Shown piece after piece: positions 16,820 through 25,447 of a stretch of DNA of 64,000 nt; within the stretch, counting starts at the first letter, position 1, and every line of letters begins with the position of its first letter. The DNA comes from Clostridiales bacterium 1_7_47FAA (GTDB taxonomy: Bacteria > Bacillota > Clostridia > Lachnospirales > Lachnospiraceae), in assembly GCA_000155435.1 (NCBI GenBank), contig DS990262.1:328234-392233 (forward strand), written 5' to 3'. Position numbers and translations under genes: made by a program. The notes under the pieces are model-generated. The model made no database searches and was not told the DNA's origin. It saw only the letters and a program-made list of their open reading frames with translations.

Positions 16820-16863
16820 GGGGGCATCCTCCCGGACCAGAAACCGTCCGGGAGGATGCCCCC
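16820..16863. terminator. Strong bidirectional stem-loop
   Basis: GGGGGCATCCTCCCGGAC and GTCCGGGAGGATGCCCCC (18 bp, perfect) flank an 8-base loop. It stands between the GNAT gene and the convergent permease operon. T-tracts are weak on both sides. Confidence 0.7.
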
Positions 16864-16933
16864 ATAAGTGTTTATCTGTCAAGACAACCGGATTCCCCAT
16901 CTGGCTGCCTTCATGTTCCCATTCAGTCCATAC

Positions 16934-17098
16934 TTATGGCTGCCACCTGGAATACCCATATATCATAATCAGGATGCTTACAACCAAAAGAGCATTTCCC
17001 GTATGGATGAATACAGGATTCTCAGCCAGGCATCCCATAAAGGAGCCAATGCCCATAATCACGGTGCCGATCAACGCGCTGAATTTATATCTGTCCAT
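16934..17098 (-). CDS. Small two-helix membrane protein, 54 aa
   Basis: I do not recognise a family. The peptide begins MDRYKFSALIGTVIMGIGSF and ends in YGYSRWQP; it has two hydrophobic stretches separated by CLAENPVFIHTGN, so probably a hairpin in the membrane. An AGAGGGG ribosome site is 8 bases ahead of the ATG, and the gene starts 17 bases after the stop of the NCS1 permease, on the same strand. The spacing and ribosome site argue that it is real and cotranslated. It could be a small accessory subunit of the permease. A longer frame running through it from 17284 overlaps the permease and is rejected. Confidence 0.6.
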   Translation of the reverse strand: MDRYKFSALIGTVIMGIGSFMGCLAENPVFIHTGNALLVVSILIMIYGYSRWQP

Positions 17099-17115
17099 CT
17101 GATATACCCCTCTTT

Positions 17116-18408
17116 CTATGCTTCTTCTGCCAGGTTGGTGGTTACCCGCTGCTTGCTTACAGCCATGAGCGCGGTATAGAGGACTGCCCCAAGTATGATT
17201 CCGTTTAAGGATGGAAGTCCGAAGGGAATCATGTACACCAGCGCAATGGAGATGGCCCAGGTAATCCATGGAACAGGATTCCATTTGCAGAAGCTGGCTT
17301 TATCGTAGGCAGCATAGCGGCCTTTATGTACCAGGAAGTAATCGGAAAGGATGATTCCTGATAAGGGCGGGACAACGGTTCCCAGTATGTTCAGGAATGT
17401 GAACAGGAAGCCGATTTCGTATGGTTTGGTCAGGGTTGCCAGCGCGGACAGCACCAACAGGATTGCCAGCATTTTCTTGCGCTCCATCTTGAATGCATTG
17501 GAAAGGTTCAGGGATGTGGAGTACAGGTTTGCCGCGTTGGTGGTGAAGATATTGGTTGTCATCAGGATCAGGCTTGGGATGACCAGGCCGAATCCCAGAA
17601 GGATGACCGTCAGGTCGCTGTTCTGCATGGCAATGGCTGCAATGGCGCCGCAGACAATCATCAGGATGTTGCCGCCCAGAAGCCCGGTAAGGGTGGCGGA
17701 GACAGCTGCCTTTGTGTCCTTGGCATACCGCATGATATCCGCAATACAGGTGGCTGTGGACAGGACCCATGTGCCGATGACAGCCGTGATGCCTGTGAAC
17801 AGAGGCATGTCAGAGGATGGAACGTAGGCAAACAGGGCATCCATGCCGCCGATGACGCCTAAGGAGCGGATGGCTGTTGCAATGGACAGGAATACAATGG
17901 CCGGGATTGCAATATAACCCAGAATGGTAATTGCGCCTATGCCGCACATGGCAAAGATTCCCATGACAATGGCGCTGACAGCCATACAGATACCTTCTCC
18001 TACCTGCCCCATATGGAACACCTGGGCCACGAAATGTCCGTAGGTGGCGGCCTGGATGGTGTACCAGCCCAGGTTCACCACAGGCACGAAGATGGAAGCT
18101 GCCTTGGAGCCGGTGGAGCCAAAGCTGTACCTGGTCAGCAGTGCAAAGGTAAGACCTGTCTTACAGGCAATGATACTGATTAATACCGCAATGATGCTTA
18201 GGAAAACGTTGCCTCCCAGTGTGGCCAGTATGATATGTTTAAAATCCATGCCGGCTGCAAGACCGCCGCCAGCCATCATGCTGGTTATTACAAATACAAA
18301 GCCAGTCCATACAATGGTAAGGCTGAAATAGGTTTTTCTCTGATTTGCAGGTACGGCGCAGCGGGAAAATTCCGTGTCCGCGGCCTGGTTCTGGTTCTGC
18401 TGTTCCAT
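17116..18408 (-). CDS. NCS1-family cytosine/purine permease (CodB type)
   Basis: A 430-aa permease with 12 expected helices. NCS1 marks include VWTGFVFVITSMMAGGGLAAGM, the conserved LLTRYSFGSTGSKAASIFVPVVNLGWYTIQAATYG region around residues 85-120, a DIMRYAKDTKAAV loop near 230, and LSDYFLVHKGRYAAYDKASF near the C-terminus. Start taken at ATG 18408 (MEQQNQ) with GGAGGAT five bases upstream rather than the longer open frame. It follows a nucleobase deaminase gene by 45 bases on the same strand, so it likely imports the deaminase substrate (cytosine or a purine base such as guanine). Confidence 0.88.
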   Translation of the reverse strand: MEQQNQNQAADTEFSRCAVPANQRKTYFSLTIVWTGFVFVITSMMAGGGLAAGMDFKHIILATLGGNVFLSIIAVLISIIACKTGLTFALLTRYSFGSTGSKAASIFVPVVNLGWYTIQAATYGHFVAQVFHMGQVGEGICMAVSAIVMGIFAMCGIGAITILGYIAIPAIVFLSIATAIRSLGVIGGMDALFAYVPSSDMPLFTGITAVIGTWVLSTATCIADIMRYAKDTKAAVSATLTGLLGGNILMIVCGAIAAIAMQNSDLTVILLGFGLVIPSLILMTTNIFTTNAANLYSTSLNLSNAFKMERKKMLAILLVLSALATLTKPYEIGFLFTFLNILGTVVPPLSGIILSDYFLVHKGRYAAYDKASFCKWNPVPWITWAISIALVYMIPFGLPSLNGIILGAVLYTALMAVSKQRVTTNLAEEA

Positions 18409-18453
18409 CTCATATCCTCCATTCCAATACATGATTCAGTTCCTGAACACGTC

Positions 18454-18939
18454 TTAGTTATTCCAATATCCCTCATGCACACCGGCAATCTCTTCCACCA
18501 GCTCCGGGAACGGACCCACAACCTCAATCTCCTTCTGTCCCCTTGCAAATACCTCACGGCAGGGCAGGTCAAAGGTTGGGTTCTGGGGGTCGGCCCCTGT
18601 GTGCGCCAGCAGGTCCTTCTCAGACATGCCATACACCACCCGGCCGATGCCGGCCCAGTAAATGGCCCCGGCGCACATGGCGCAAGGTTCTGCCGTGGTG
18701 TAAAGGGTACAGTCTTTTAAGAATTCCTTGGAATACTGCTGGGACGCCTTTTCTGCCACCTGTGTCTCTGCGTGTCCCGTGCATTTATTCTCCGTAATCT
18801 CAACATTGGGCTGTTCCAGCAGGATATTGCCTTCCTTATCAGCAAGAAGCGCGCCAAAAGGAGTGTTTCCTCCTGCCCGTGACTCCCTGGAAATCTCAGC
18901 GCAGCGTTTTAAGTTCCTGATATCAATTGATTTGTCCAT
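18454..18939 (-). CDS. Nucleobase/nucleoside deaminase (cytidine-deaminase fold, guanine deaminase-like)
   Basis: A 161-aa zinc hydrolase. The metal site is complete: HAE (catalytic Glu; GHAETQVAEKA, near residue 58) and PCAMCAGAIYWAGI (near 88), the TadA/guanine/cytosine deaminase-like pattern. RAGGNTPFGALLADKEGNIL also matches guanine deaminases of the GuaD type, as does the C-terminal GVHEGYWNN. It hydrolytically removes ammonia from a base delivered by the downstream permease. The start with best spacing is ATG 18939 (MDKSID; GGAGG five bases upstream); ATG 18951 is possible. Guanine versus cytosine cannot be settled by eye. Confidence 0.85.
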   Translation of the reverse strand: MDKSIDIRNLKRCAEISRESRAGGNTPFGALLADKEGNILLEQPNVEITENKCTGHAETQVAEKASQQYSKEFLKDCTLYTTAEPCAMCAGAIYWAGIGRVVYGMSEKDLLAHTGADPQNPTFDLPCREVFARGQKEIEVVGPFPELVEEIAGVHEGYWNN

Positions 18940-18965
18940 CGTATCCTCCATATTTCTCTTTTAAA

Positions 18966-18988
18966 GATAAGAGGTATTACCTCATATC
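18966..18988. promoter_or_regulatory. Palindromic operator in the deaminase leader
   Basis: GATAAGAGGT and ACCTCATATC flank ATT, giving a 10-bp dyad with one mismatch. On the minus strand it follows the -10 and ends 27 bases before the deaminase ATG, a good place for a repressor. As RNA it could also form a small hairpin. Confidence 0.45.
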
Positions 18989-19002
18989 TATTCTCTGATA
19001 TA

Positions 19003-19031
19003 AATTTATCATAATCTCATAGGGATGTAAA
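19003..19031 (-). promoter_or_regulatory. Promoter of the deaminase-permease operon
   Basis: Minus-strand TTTACA (19026-19031) and TAAATT (19003-19008) are spaced by 17 bases. Both are imperfect matches. Confidence 0.45.
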
Positions 19032-19099
19032 TGTCTAATGTGTATAAGGAAAATAAAAAAAATTGTGCACTTTAGCTAAATACACATGGGTATTGCGGC

Positions 19100-19127
19100 T
19101 TTACGCAGATTTTACAAAATCTATACC
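19100..19127 (+). promoter_or_regulatory. Candidate Pho box upstream of pstS
   Basis: TTTACG, TTTACA and TATACC start at 19100, 19111 and 19122, a strict 11-bp period with 5-base spacers. This is the PhoP direct-repeat layout known from Bacillus (TT(A/T)ACA units, 11-bp spacing). It ends 33 bases ahead of the -10. Confidence 0.6.
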
Positions 19128-19159
19128 ATACCTTGCTTTCAGCAAATGTAAAACTTTTG

Positions 19160-19165
19160 TATACT
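19160..19165 (+). promoter_or_regulatory. -10 element of pstS
   Basis: TATACT lies 85 bases before the pstS ATG. At the expected -35 there is only TTTCAG, a poor match, as usual for promoters that depend on an activator such as PhoP. Confidence 0.55.
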
Positions 19166-19249
19166 CCAAAATGTAATCGGAAGTACAAAAAGAAAAGACG
19201 AAGATGAAAACGTATTTGAATTTCGCAGAAAAATCGGAGGCAGAGTATT

Positions 19250-20200
19250 ATGAAAATGAACAGCAAAAAGATAATGGCACTTATGGGTTCTGCAATGCTT
19301 GCAATGGGAATGCTGGCAGGATGCGGGAGTTCTGCAGGAGAGACAACCACGGCGGCTCCGGCCACCACGGCAGGGTCAGTAACAACAACCGGGGCACAGG
19401 CCGATACCAGTGAAGCGGCAGGGACATCCGAAGCAGCCGGTTCTGAAGCAGCAGCAGACTTAAGCGGTTCCATCAGTATGGTAGGTTCCACCTCCATGGA
19501 GAAATTCGCCAATGCGCTGAGCGAGTCCTTTATGGAGAAATATCCCAATGTAACGGTTACAGCAGAGTTTGTTGGTTCCGGCGCAGGTGTTGAGGCGGTT
19601 TCCAACGGCACGGCGGATATCGGTAATTCCTCCAGAAACTTAAAGGACGAGGAAAAGGCCAGCGGCGTTGCTGAAAATATCGTTGCAATCGACGGAATCG
19701 CAGTTGTGATTGACCCGGCCAATACGGTAGAGGACCTGACCAAACAGCAGTTATCCGATATATATGAAGGAAAAGTGACAAACTGGAAGGATGTCGGCGG
19801 CAGCGATGCACCAATCGTAGTGGTTGGACGTGAATCAGGTTCCGGTACAAGAAGCGCATTTGAAGAACTGTTAAAGCTGGAAGACATCTGCAGATACAGC
19901 AATGAACTGGACAGCACAGGCGCTGTCATGGCAAAGGTTGCCTCCACACCAGGCGCCATTGGATACGTGTCCCTGGATGTCCTGGATGATTCCGTAAAAG
20001 CCCTTAAACTGGAAGGCGCAGAACCGACAGAAGAAAACATCAAGGCAGGCAGCTATTTCTTAAGCCGTCCCTTCGTAATGGCAACCAAGGGTGAGATCAG
20101 TGAGCAGAGCGACCTTGTAAAGGCACTGTTTGACTACATCTACTCAGACGAAGGAGCGGAAATCGTAAAGTCCGTCGGACTGATTGCAGTTGACAAATAA
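19250..20200 (+). CDS. pstS: Phosphate-binding lipoprotein PstS
   Basis: A 316-aa high-affinity phosphate-binding protein on the outer face of the membrane. The signal peptide ends LAMGMLAGC (lipobox, Cys about residue 25), followed by a long Thr/Ala/Ser-rich linker to about residue 75. The ligand domain has the PstS marks GSTSMEKFANAL, the VGSGAGVEAVSNGTADIGNSSR phosphate loop, and GRESGSGTRSAFEEL. GGAGG lies 9 bases before the ATG at 19250. It is first of the pstSCAB-phoU operon. The Pho box upstream suggests induction on phosphate starvation. No phoPR pair is in the window. Confidence 0.95.
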   Translation: MKMNSKKIMALMGSAMLAMGMLAGCGSSAGETTTAAPATTAGSVTTTGAQADTSEAAGTSEAAGSEAAADLSGSISMVGSTSMEKFANALSESFMEKYPNVTVTAEFVGSGAGVEAVSNGTADIGNSSRNLKDEEKASGVAENIVAIDGIAVVIDPANTVEDLTKQQLSDIYEGKVTNWKDVGGSDAPIVVVGRESGSGTRSAFEELLKLEDICRYSNELDSTGAVMAKVASTPGAIGYVSLDVLDDSVKALKLEGAEPTEENIKAGSYFLSRPFVMATKGEISEQSDLVKALFDYIYSDEGAEIVKSVGLIAVDK

Positions 20201-20227
20201 TCCGGATATGAAAGGAGACTTACCTGC

Positions 20228-21166
20228 ATGAGAGCGGACACATTTTCCATACGTTCCCATCATGGCAGCAAGTCCGCAGTCGAGAAAGCTGCACAGGCAA
20301 TCTTCACCGCCTGCGGCTTTTTCGCTGTGCTGGCTGTTGCTTCCATAACATTATATATGGTCATCAGCGGTACGCCTGCGCTGTTTAAGGTGGGTATACT
20401 GGAAATCCTGTTCGGGACATTATGGCAGCCCGCGGCGGCTTCCCCCAGCTTCGGTATCCTGTATGTCATACTGACCTCTATTGCAGGAACATTCCTGGCC
20501 ATCCTGATCGGCGTTCCCATCGGCGTCATGACAGCCATCTTCCTGGCGGAGGTGGCGCCAAGGAAGGTGGCGGATGTTGTCCGTCCCGCCGTGGAACTGT
20601 TAGCAGGCATCCCGTCGGTCATCTACGGACTGCTGGGCATACTGATACTGAATCCACTTATGTATAAACTGGAACTGATCATCTTCAAAGGTTCCGAAAG
20701 CCACCAGTTTACCGGGGGCGCCAACCTGATATCCGCGGTGCTGGTGCTGGCCCTGATGATCCTTCCCACTGTAATCAATATAAGCGAATCCTCCCTGCGG
20801 GCTGTGCCGGGCCATCTGAGGAGCGCGTCCCTGGCCCTTGGGGCAACGAAGATACAGACCATATTCCAGGTCATTGTCCCGGCGGCAAAATCCGGTATCA
20901 TCACAGCAATTGTACTGGGGACCGGAAGGGCCATCGGCGAGGCCATGGCCATCAGCCTGGTGTCGGGAAGCTCGGTAAACCTTCCTCTTCCATTTAACTC
21001 CGTGCGTTTCCTTACAACCGCCATTGTGTCGGAGATGGGATACGCGGCCGGACTTCACAGGCAGGTGCTGTTCACCATCGGCCTGGTCCTGTTTGGGTTC
21101 ATCATGTTCATCAATGTAAGCCTGACCAGGATCTTAAAGAAAGGAGACAGGAAAAATGACAGGTGA
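20228..21166 (+). CDS. pstC: Phosphate ABC transporter permease PstC
   Basis: A 312-aa membrane subunit with six main helices. It carries ASPSFGILYVILTSIAGTFLA, VRPAVELLAGIPSVIYGLLG (the conserved PstC proline/glycine region) and the coupling loop RSASLALGATKIQTIFQVIVPAAKSGI. It pairs with PstA to form the channel energised by PstB. AAAGGAG is 10 bases before the ATG. Its stop lies 11 bases inside the pstA frame, so translation is coupled. Confidence 0.95.
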   Translation: MRADTFSIRSHHGSKSAVEKAAQAIFTACGFFAVLAVASITLYMVISGTPALFKVGILEILFGTLWQPAAASPSFGILYVILTSIAGTFLAILIGVPIGVMTAIFLAEVAPRKVADVVRPAVELLAGIPSVIYGLLGILILNPLMYKLELIIFKGSESHQFTGGANLISAVLVLALMILPTVINISESSLRAVPGHLRSASLALGATKIQTIFQVIVPAAKSGIITAIVLGTGRAIGEAMAISLVSGSSVNLPLPFNSVRFLTTAIVSEMGYAAGLHRQVLFTIGLVLFGFIMFINVSLTRILKKGDRKNDR

Positions 21167-22097
21167 TATGACCGGAAACATGACAGGAAATGCGGCATCT
21201 GATATGGCGGTCCGGGCCAACCGCAGATCCACGCTTCACGAAAGCATATACGGCAGGCGTGTGAGAAGCTCGGATGTAATCCTCACCGGCGTCATCTACG
21301 GATGCGCGGCCTTTTCCATCCTGCTGCTGGCAGGAATCATGGGATATGTATTTGTGCGCGGGATACCCCATGTGACCTGGTCGTTTTTAAGCACTGCCTC
21401 CAGCGCCACCAAAGGGACCTTCGGTATCCTGGGCAATATCATCAATACCCTCTATATCGTGGCCATAACCCTGCTGATTGCAACACCCATCGGAATCGGT
21501 TCAGCCGTATACTTAAACGAATACGCCAGACCTGGAAAAGTGGTGCGCCTGATTGAATTTACAACAGAGACATTGTCAGGCATCCCCTCCATTATCTTCG
21601 GCCTTTTTGGAATGGTGTTCTTTGGAAATACCTTAGGCCTGGGATATTCCATCCTTACCGGCGCCCTCACCCTTACCCTGATGATCCTTCCGCTGATTAC
21701 CAGGACCACCCAGGAGGCCCTTAAGACCGTGCCGGACAGCTACCGCCACGGCGCCCTTGGAATCGGGGCCACCAAATGGTACATGATACGCACCATCCTC
21801 CTGCCAAGCGCCATGCCCGGAATCCTTACCGGGGTCATCCTGGCAATCGGGCGCATCGTGGGGGAATCCGCAGCCCTTCTGTTTACCGCGGGAAGCGGTT
21901 ACTACCTTCCAAAGAACCTGCTTGGGAAGATACTGGAATCAGGAGGAACCCTGACCATCCAGCTGTACCTGTTCATGCAGAAGGCGAAATACAATGAAGC
22001 ATTCGGAGTGGCCGTGGTCCTGCTGGTGATTGTGCTGGGAATCAACGGGCTGGCCAAATACCTGTCCCATAAGTTTAATGCGGAAAACCGTATCTGA
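21156..22097 (+). CDS. pstA: Phosphate ABC transporter permease PstA
   Basis: A 313-aa partner of PstC. Conserved pieces are TKGTFGILGNIINTLYIV, GSAVYLNEYA, FTTETLSGIPSIIFGLFGMVFF and the coupling loop RHGALGIGATKWYMIRTILLPSAMPGI. The N-terminus has three MTGx-type repeats before the first helix, probably disordered; an ATG a few codons later would also be workable. The pstC overlap and the A-rich stretch after AGGAGACAGG support the start chosen. Confidence 0.95.
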   Translation: MTGDMTGNMTGNAASDMAVRANRRSTLHESIYGRRVRSSDVILTGVIYGCAAFSILLLAGIMGYVFVRGIPHVTWSFLSTASSATKGTFGILGNIINTLYIVAITLLIATPIGIGSAVYLNEYARPGKVVRLIEFTTETLSGIPSIIFGLFGMVFFGNTLGLGYSILTGALTLTLMILPLITRTTQEALKTVPDSYRHGALGIGATKWYMIRTILLPSAMPGILTGVILAIGRIVGESAALLFTAGSGYYLPKNLLGKILESGGTLTIQLYLFMQKAKYNEAFGVAVVLLVIVLGINGLAKYLSHKFNAENRI

Positions 22098-22158
22098 TAT
22101 GGAATGTCACAAGAGACATGCAGGGCCGGACGCCTGAAGTCAGACAAGGAGAGAGAAG

Positions 22159-22920
22159 ATGGAAACAAAGACCAAGATATCAACCCAGGACCTGAACCTG
22201 TATTATGGCGAGAACCACGCCTTGAAGGATGTCAGCCTGGATTTATATGAAAATAAGATAACTGCCTTTATAGGCCCTTCAGGATGCGGCAAGTCAACCT
22301 ACCTGAAGACCCTGAACCGCATGAATGACCTGGTGCCCGGTGTGAAGATAGAGGGAAGCGTGCGTCTGGATGACGAGGATATCTATGATCCCCAGGTGGA
22401 CACCACATTGCTCAGGAAGAAGATCGGCATGGTATTCCAGCAGCCCAATCCATTCCCCATGAGCATATACGACAATGTGGCATACGGTCCACGGATCCAC
22501 GGCATTAAGAACAAGGCCCAGCTGGATGCCATTGTGGAACAGAGCCTTAAGGGCGCCGCGCTGTGGGATGAGGTGTCGGACCGATTGAAGAAGTCGGCCC
22601 TGGGCCTGTCCGGCGGGCAGCAGCAGCGTCTGTGCATCGCAAGGGCGCTGGCAGTGGAGCCGGAGGTACTTTTGATGGATGAGCCGACCTCGGCCCTGGA
22701 TCCCATTTCCACCCTGAAGATAGAAGACCTGATGGATGACCTTAAGAGCAAATATACGGTTGCCATTGTTACCCATAACATGCAGCAGGCCACCAGGATT
22801 GCGGATTACACGGCGTTCTTCCTGGTTGGGGAAGTGGTGGAATACGCTGCAACCGACGAACTGTTCACCATGCCAAAGGATAAGAGGACAGAGGACTATA
22901 TCACAGGACGTTTTGGATGA
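22159..22920 (+). CDS. pstB: Phosphate ABC transporter ATPase PstB
   Basis: A 253-aa ATPase. PstB marks are the start [18 protein letters not shown], Walker [10 protein letters not shown] near residue 38, the NRMNDLVPG segment, [18 protein letters not shown] as Q-loop, signature [19 protein letters not shown] and Walker [13 protein letters not shown], ending in [29 protein letters not shown] precedes the ATG. It powers the PstC-PstA channel. Confidence 0.96.
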   Translation: METKTKISTQDLNLYYGENHALKDVSLDLYENKITAFIGPSGCGKSTYLKTLNRMNDLVPGVKIEGSVRLDDEDIYDPQVDTTLLRKKIGMVFQQPNPFPMSIYDNVAYGPRIHGIKNKAQLDAIVEQSLKGAALWDEVSDRLKKSALGLSGGQQQRLCIARALAVEPEVLLMDEPTSALDPISTLKIEDLMDDLKSKYTVAIVTHNMQQATRIADYTAFFLVGEVVEYAATDELFTMPKDKRTEDYITGRFG

Positions 22921-22994
22921 TGGGGCAGGACTGCCATTGCATGGATATGTGCAGTGCAGGGTTGTAAGCGTGCATAGAAAGAAAGGAATCACAG

Positions 22995-23657
22995 ATGAGT
23001 GTAAGGGTAACTTATGAGCATGAGCTGGGAGAGCTTAAGCAGGATTTAAAGGAAATGGCCCACATGGTGGAAAGCGCCATTGAACAGACATTTACGGCAT
23101 TTGAGGACCAGGATTATATGATGGCAGAGGATGTGATTAAGGGCGACCGCACGGTGAATGACATGGAGCGGGCCATTGAGTCCAGATGCCTGTCCCTGAT
23201 CCTCAGGCAGCAGCCGGTTGCCAGCGACCTGCGCCAGGTATCCACCGCCCTTAAGGTGGTAACGGACTTAGAGCGCATCGGCGACCACGCGTCGGATATC
23301 GCGGAACTTATCCTGCGCATAAAAAGCGAACACGCATACCACATTGTAAAGCATCTGCCGGTGATGGCGGCCTCGGCCCAGAAAATGGTCCATGACGCAA
23401 TCGAGGCATTCATCGCCCAGGACCTTACATCAGCCCTGGAAATCATTGACCGGGATGACGAGGTGGATATGCTTTTCAATCAGGTAAAGACAGATGTCAT
23501 CGAGCTTCTTAAATCAGCTCCCGGCCAGGCGGACCAGGGAATTGACCTTCTGATGATTGCAAAATACCTGGAGCGGATTGGCGACCATGCGGTGAATGTG
23601 TGCGAGTGGACGCAGTTTTCCAAGACCGGGACGCTTAAGAATGTCAGGATCATGTAA
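22995..23657 (+). CDS. phoU: Phosphate-signalling regulator PhoU
   Basis: A 220-aa all-helical cytoplasmic protein made of two similar three-helix bundles. Both halves carry the metal-binding pattern: DLERIGDHASDIAE near residue 90 and YLERIGDHAVNVCEW near 195, the (E/D)xxxD-type motifs that bind Fe/Mn clusters in PhoU crystal structures. It links Pst occupancy to PhoR signalling and restrains phosphate uptake. Last gene of the operon, 75 bases after pstB, with a bidirectional terminator after it. Confidence 0.95.
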   Translation: MSVRVTYEHELGELKQDLKEMAHMVESAIEQTFTAFEDQDYMMAEDVIKGDRTVNDMERAIESRCLSLILRQQPVASDLRQVSTALKVVTDLERIGDHASDIAELILRIKSEHAYHIVKHLPVMAASAQKMVHDAIEAFIAQDLTSALEIIDRDDEVDMLFNQVKTDVIELLKSAPGQADQGIDLLMIAKYLERIGDHAVNVCEWTQFSKTGTLKNVRIM

Positions 23658-23662
23658 CAGAT

Positions 23663-23715
23663 AAAAACACCCTCAGTCCTCCTTATACACGATATAAGGA
23701 AAGGACTGAGGGTGT
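23663..23715. terminator. Bidirectional terminator between phoU and the allose-type operon
   Basis: ACACCCTCAGTCCT (23667-23680) pairs with AGGACTGAGGGTGT (23702-23715); inner CCTTAT/ATAAGG bases extend the stem. The AAAAA just upstream gives a T-tract on the minus strand, so it best serves the convergent kinase operon. Confidence 0.8.
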
Positions 23716-23741
23716 CCGTGTATACGCAATCCCCTGTAAGT

Positions 23742-24653
23742 TCATAAAGACTGCAATCTGTCAAATCCCACGATTCCGGCACCTATAATCCCATTCTTCG
23801 GCGAAGGCGCTGAAAAGTAGATTTCCAGATTGTCTGCGGGGTAAGGTTTCCGTGCATGCTCCAATATATACTGAACCAGCTTTTCCTTGGGGAAATCCTT
23901 CATCTGGACAATCCCGCCTCCGATGACAACTGCCTCCGGGTCCAGGATATTTATTTCCGCAACCACCGGCACGGACATGTACCGGACGAATTCGTCTAAT
24001 TCCCGGGTATCCCCCCACTTTGTAAACAGCTCAGAAATGTCCGTATCTGCAAAGCATGTTCCCTGCAGCTGTTCCAGGGCCTTTCCGCAGCAATACATCT
24101 CAATACACCCCTTATTGCCGCAGCTGCATGGACGGCTGCTTAAGCCTGTCTGGATGTGGCCCACCTCTGCGGCAGCCCCGTTTTTACCTGTAAAAGGCAT
24201 TCCGTTTATGTAGATTGCATTGCCCATCCCTGTGCCGAAATAAAACCCGGTCACGGCCCCGCTGGAAGGAAGGTGGAACTGGCGGATGTCGTAGGCCAGG
24301 AGGTAGTAGGCATCGTGGTCAATGATGGCTGGGATGCCCAGGCTGTCTTCCAGCGTGCCCACGATGTCCACGCCGTCCAGACCGGGGAAATTGGTAGATG
24401 AATACAGCCGCCTTCTGCTTTTGTCAACAACGGACGGGAAACCGGCAGCTATCATGAGGGGACGTCCGCCGTCCTGATGGCGGTTGATGTAGTCCTTTAT
24501 CACTGCGCTTAAGGCTTCCGGTGTGTTATCCGACTGGTATACCTGTCTGGCGGGAATCACCTCCAGACAGGACACGGACAGGGTTTCATCCACAAGGCCC
24601 ATGCGCAGGTTGGTCCCGCCGATGTCCATACCAAGTATCTTCTTATTTACCAT
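23742..24653 (-). CDS. alsK: ROK-family sugar kinase, D-allose kinase (AlsK)-like
   Basis: A 303-aa cytoplasmic kinase. The phosphate-binding start is GMDIGGTNLRMGLVD and the catalytic site IIDHDAYY supplies the Asp. The middle matches AlsK of E. coli well from memory: YFGTGMGNAIYINGMPFTG, AEVGHIQTG, the zinc motif CSCGNKGCIEMYCCGKAL and NILDPEAVVIGGGIVQM. AGGAG lies 5 bases before the ATG, and the gene begins 9 bases after the DeoR stop. The operon also has a CUT2 importer and a TIM-barrel isomerase, like the E. coli als operon, so phosphorylation of D-allose or a related hexose at C6 is likely. Kinase is sure, substrate is inferred. Confidence 0.8.
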   Translation of the reverse strand: MVNKKILGMDIGGTNLRMGLVDETLSVSCLEVIPARQVYQSDNTPEALSAVIKDYINRHQDGGRPLMIAAGFPSVVDKSRRRLYSSTNFPGLDGVDIVGTLEDSLGIPAIIDHDAYYLLAYDIRQFHLPSSGAVTGFYFGTGMGNAIYINGMPFTGKNGAAAEVGHIQTGLSSRPCSCGNKGCIEMYCCGKALEQLQGTCFADTDISELFTKWGDTRELDEFVRYMSVPVVAEINILDPEAVVIGGGIVQMKDFPKEKLVQYILEHARKPYPADNLEIYFSAPSPKNGIIGAGIVGFDRLQSL

Positions 24654-24661
24654 AATCGCTC

Positions 24662-25405
24662 CTAATCCTTAGCGAGAATGTAATTGGCATGCTCTTTTAA
24701 CAGTTCTGTCTCCTGTTCGGTTATGATCGTGCATTCAGACAGTTCCATGGCCTTGCACATGGTGCGTTTGCCTGATTTGGAGCTGTCAGCCAGTACGTAT
24801 ACTTCAGAGGAGTTTCCCTTGACTATCCTTTTCTTATTGGCTTCCCTGCTGTCAGGGGTGTTGATGCCGGACTGTAAATCATATCCGGTTGCGCCGATAA
24901 AAGCCTTGTCAAAGAACATATCCTTTAAACTGTTATCCGTTATGCTGCCCACAATGGATGCTGTGGATTTTAATACATCCCCGCCAATCATTATCACATT
25001 AATATCTGTTTCTAAGATGCTGGGGACAACCATGGCATTGGTCGTAACAACGGTGATTCTTTTATTCTTAAGGTAAGAAATCATTTTCAGGCAGGTAGTC
25101 CCGGAATCAATGTATATGACCTCGCCGTCATGTACCAGTTGGGCGGCTGTCCTTGCGATTGCTTCCTTTTCCTTAATCTTATATAAGCCTCTGGAATGAA
25201 TCGGGGTGTCGTAGGAACCGGTTTTGATTTTGGCCGCGCCGCCCCTCAGAAGGACAATCTGACCTTCGCCCTCCAGAATTTTCAAATCCCTTCTTATTGT
25301 AGACTCAGATACACCATGTAGTGCCCTGGCAAAGTCACTAAGGGTTACCATATCCTGTTTTTCTAATTCAGTCAGCAATATCTGCCGTCTTTCGTATGGA
25401 ATCAT
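24662..25405 (-). CDS. DeoR-family transcriptional repressor
   Basis: A 247-aa sugar-phosphate-responsive regulator. The N-terminal HTH reads RRQILLTELEKQDMVTLSDFARALHGVSESTIRRDLKILEGEGQ, with the RRD recognition helix and the RGGA wing of the family. The C-terminal DeoR sensor domain (from about residue 75) has YIDSGTTCLKMI, VVTTNAMVV and the FIGATGYDLQSGINTPD segment. Start at ATG 25405 (MIPYER) with GGAGGGG four bases upstream. It lies inside the allose-type operon and has its own promoter; it likely represses the operon until a phosphorylated sugar binds. Confidence 0.9.
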   Translation of the reverse strand: MIPYERRQILLTELEKQDMVTLSDFARALHGVSESTIRRDLKILEGEGQIVLLRGGAAKIKTGSYDTPIHSRGLYKIKEKEAIARTAAQLVHDGEVIYIDSGTTCLKMISYLKNKRITVVTTNAMVVPSILETDINVIMIGGDVLKSTASIVGSITDNSLKDMFFDKAFIGATGYDLQSGINTPDSREANKKRIVKGNSSEVYVLADSSKSGKRTMCKAMELSECTIITEQETELLKEHANYILAKD

Positions 25406-25447
25406 CAGACCCCTCCCCTGTATCATTCACATAAATCTTCACTATAA

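Noticed and set aside
16934..17284. 116-codon version of the small membrane protein.
   Set aside because: It would overlap the NCS1 permease by 170 bases; the 54-aa start has the ribosome site and the hydrophobic part.
18989..19060. Possible purine riboswitch ahead of the deaminase operon.
   Set aside because: The conserved junction and loop sequences of purine riboswitches are not visible; only a short dyad is present.
19072..20043. Long open frame (about 320 codons) on the minus strand opposite pstS.
   Set aside because: It is Ser/Pro/Ala-rich, has no recognisable domain, and is a mirror of the certain pstS gene.
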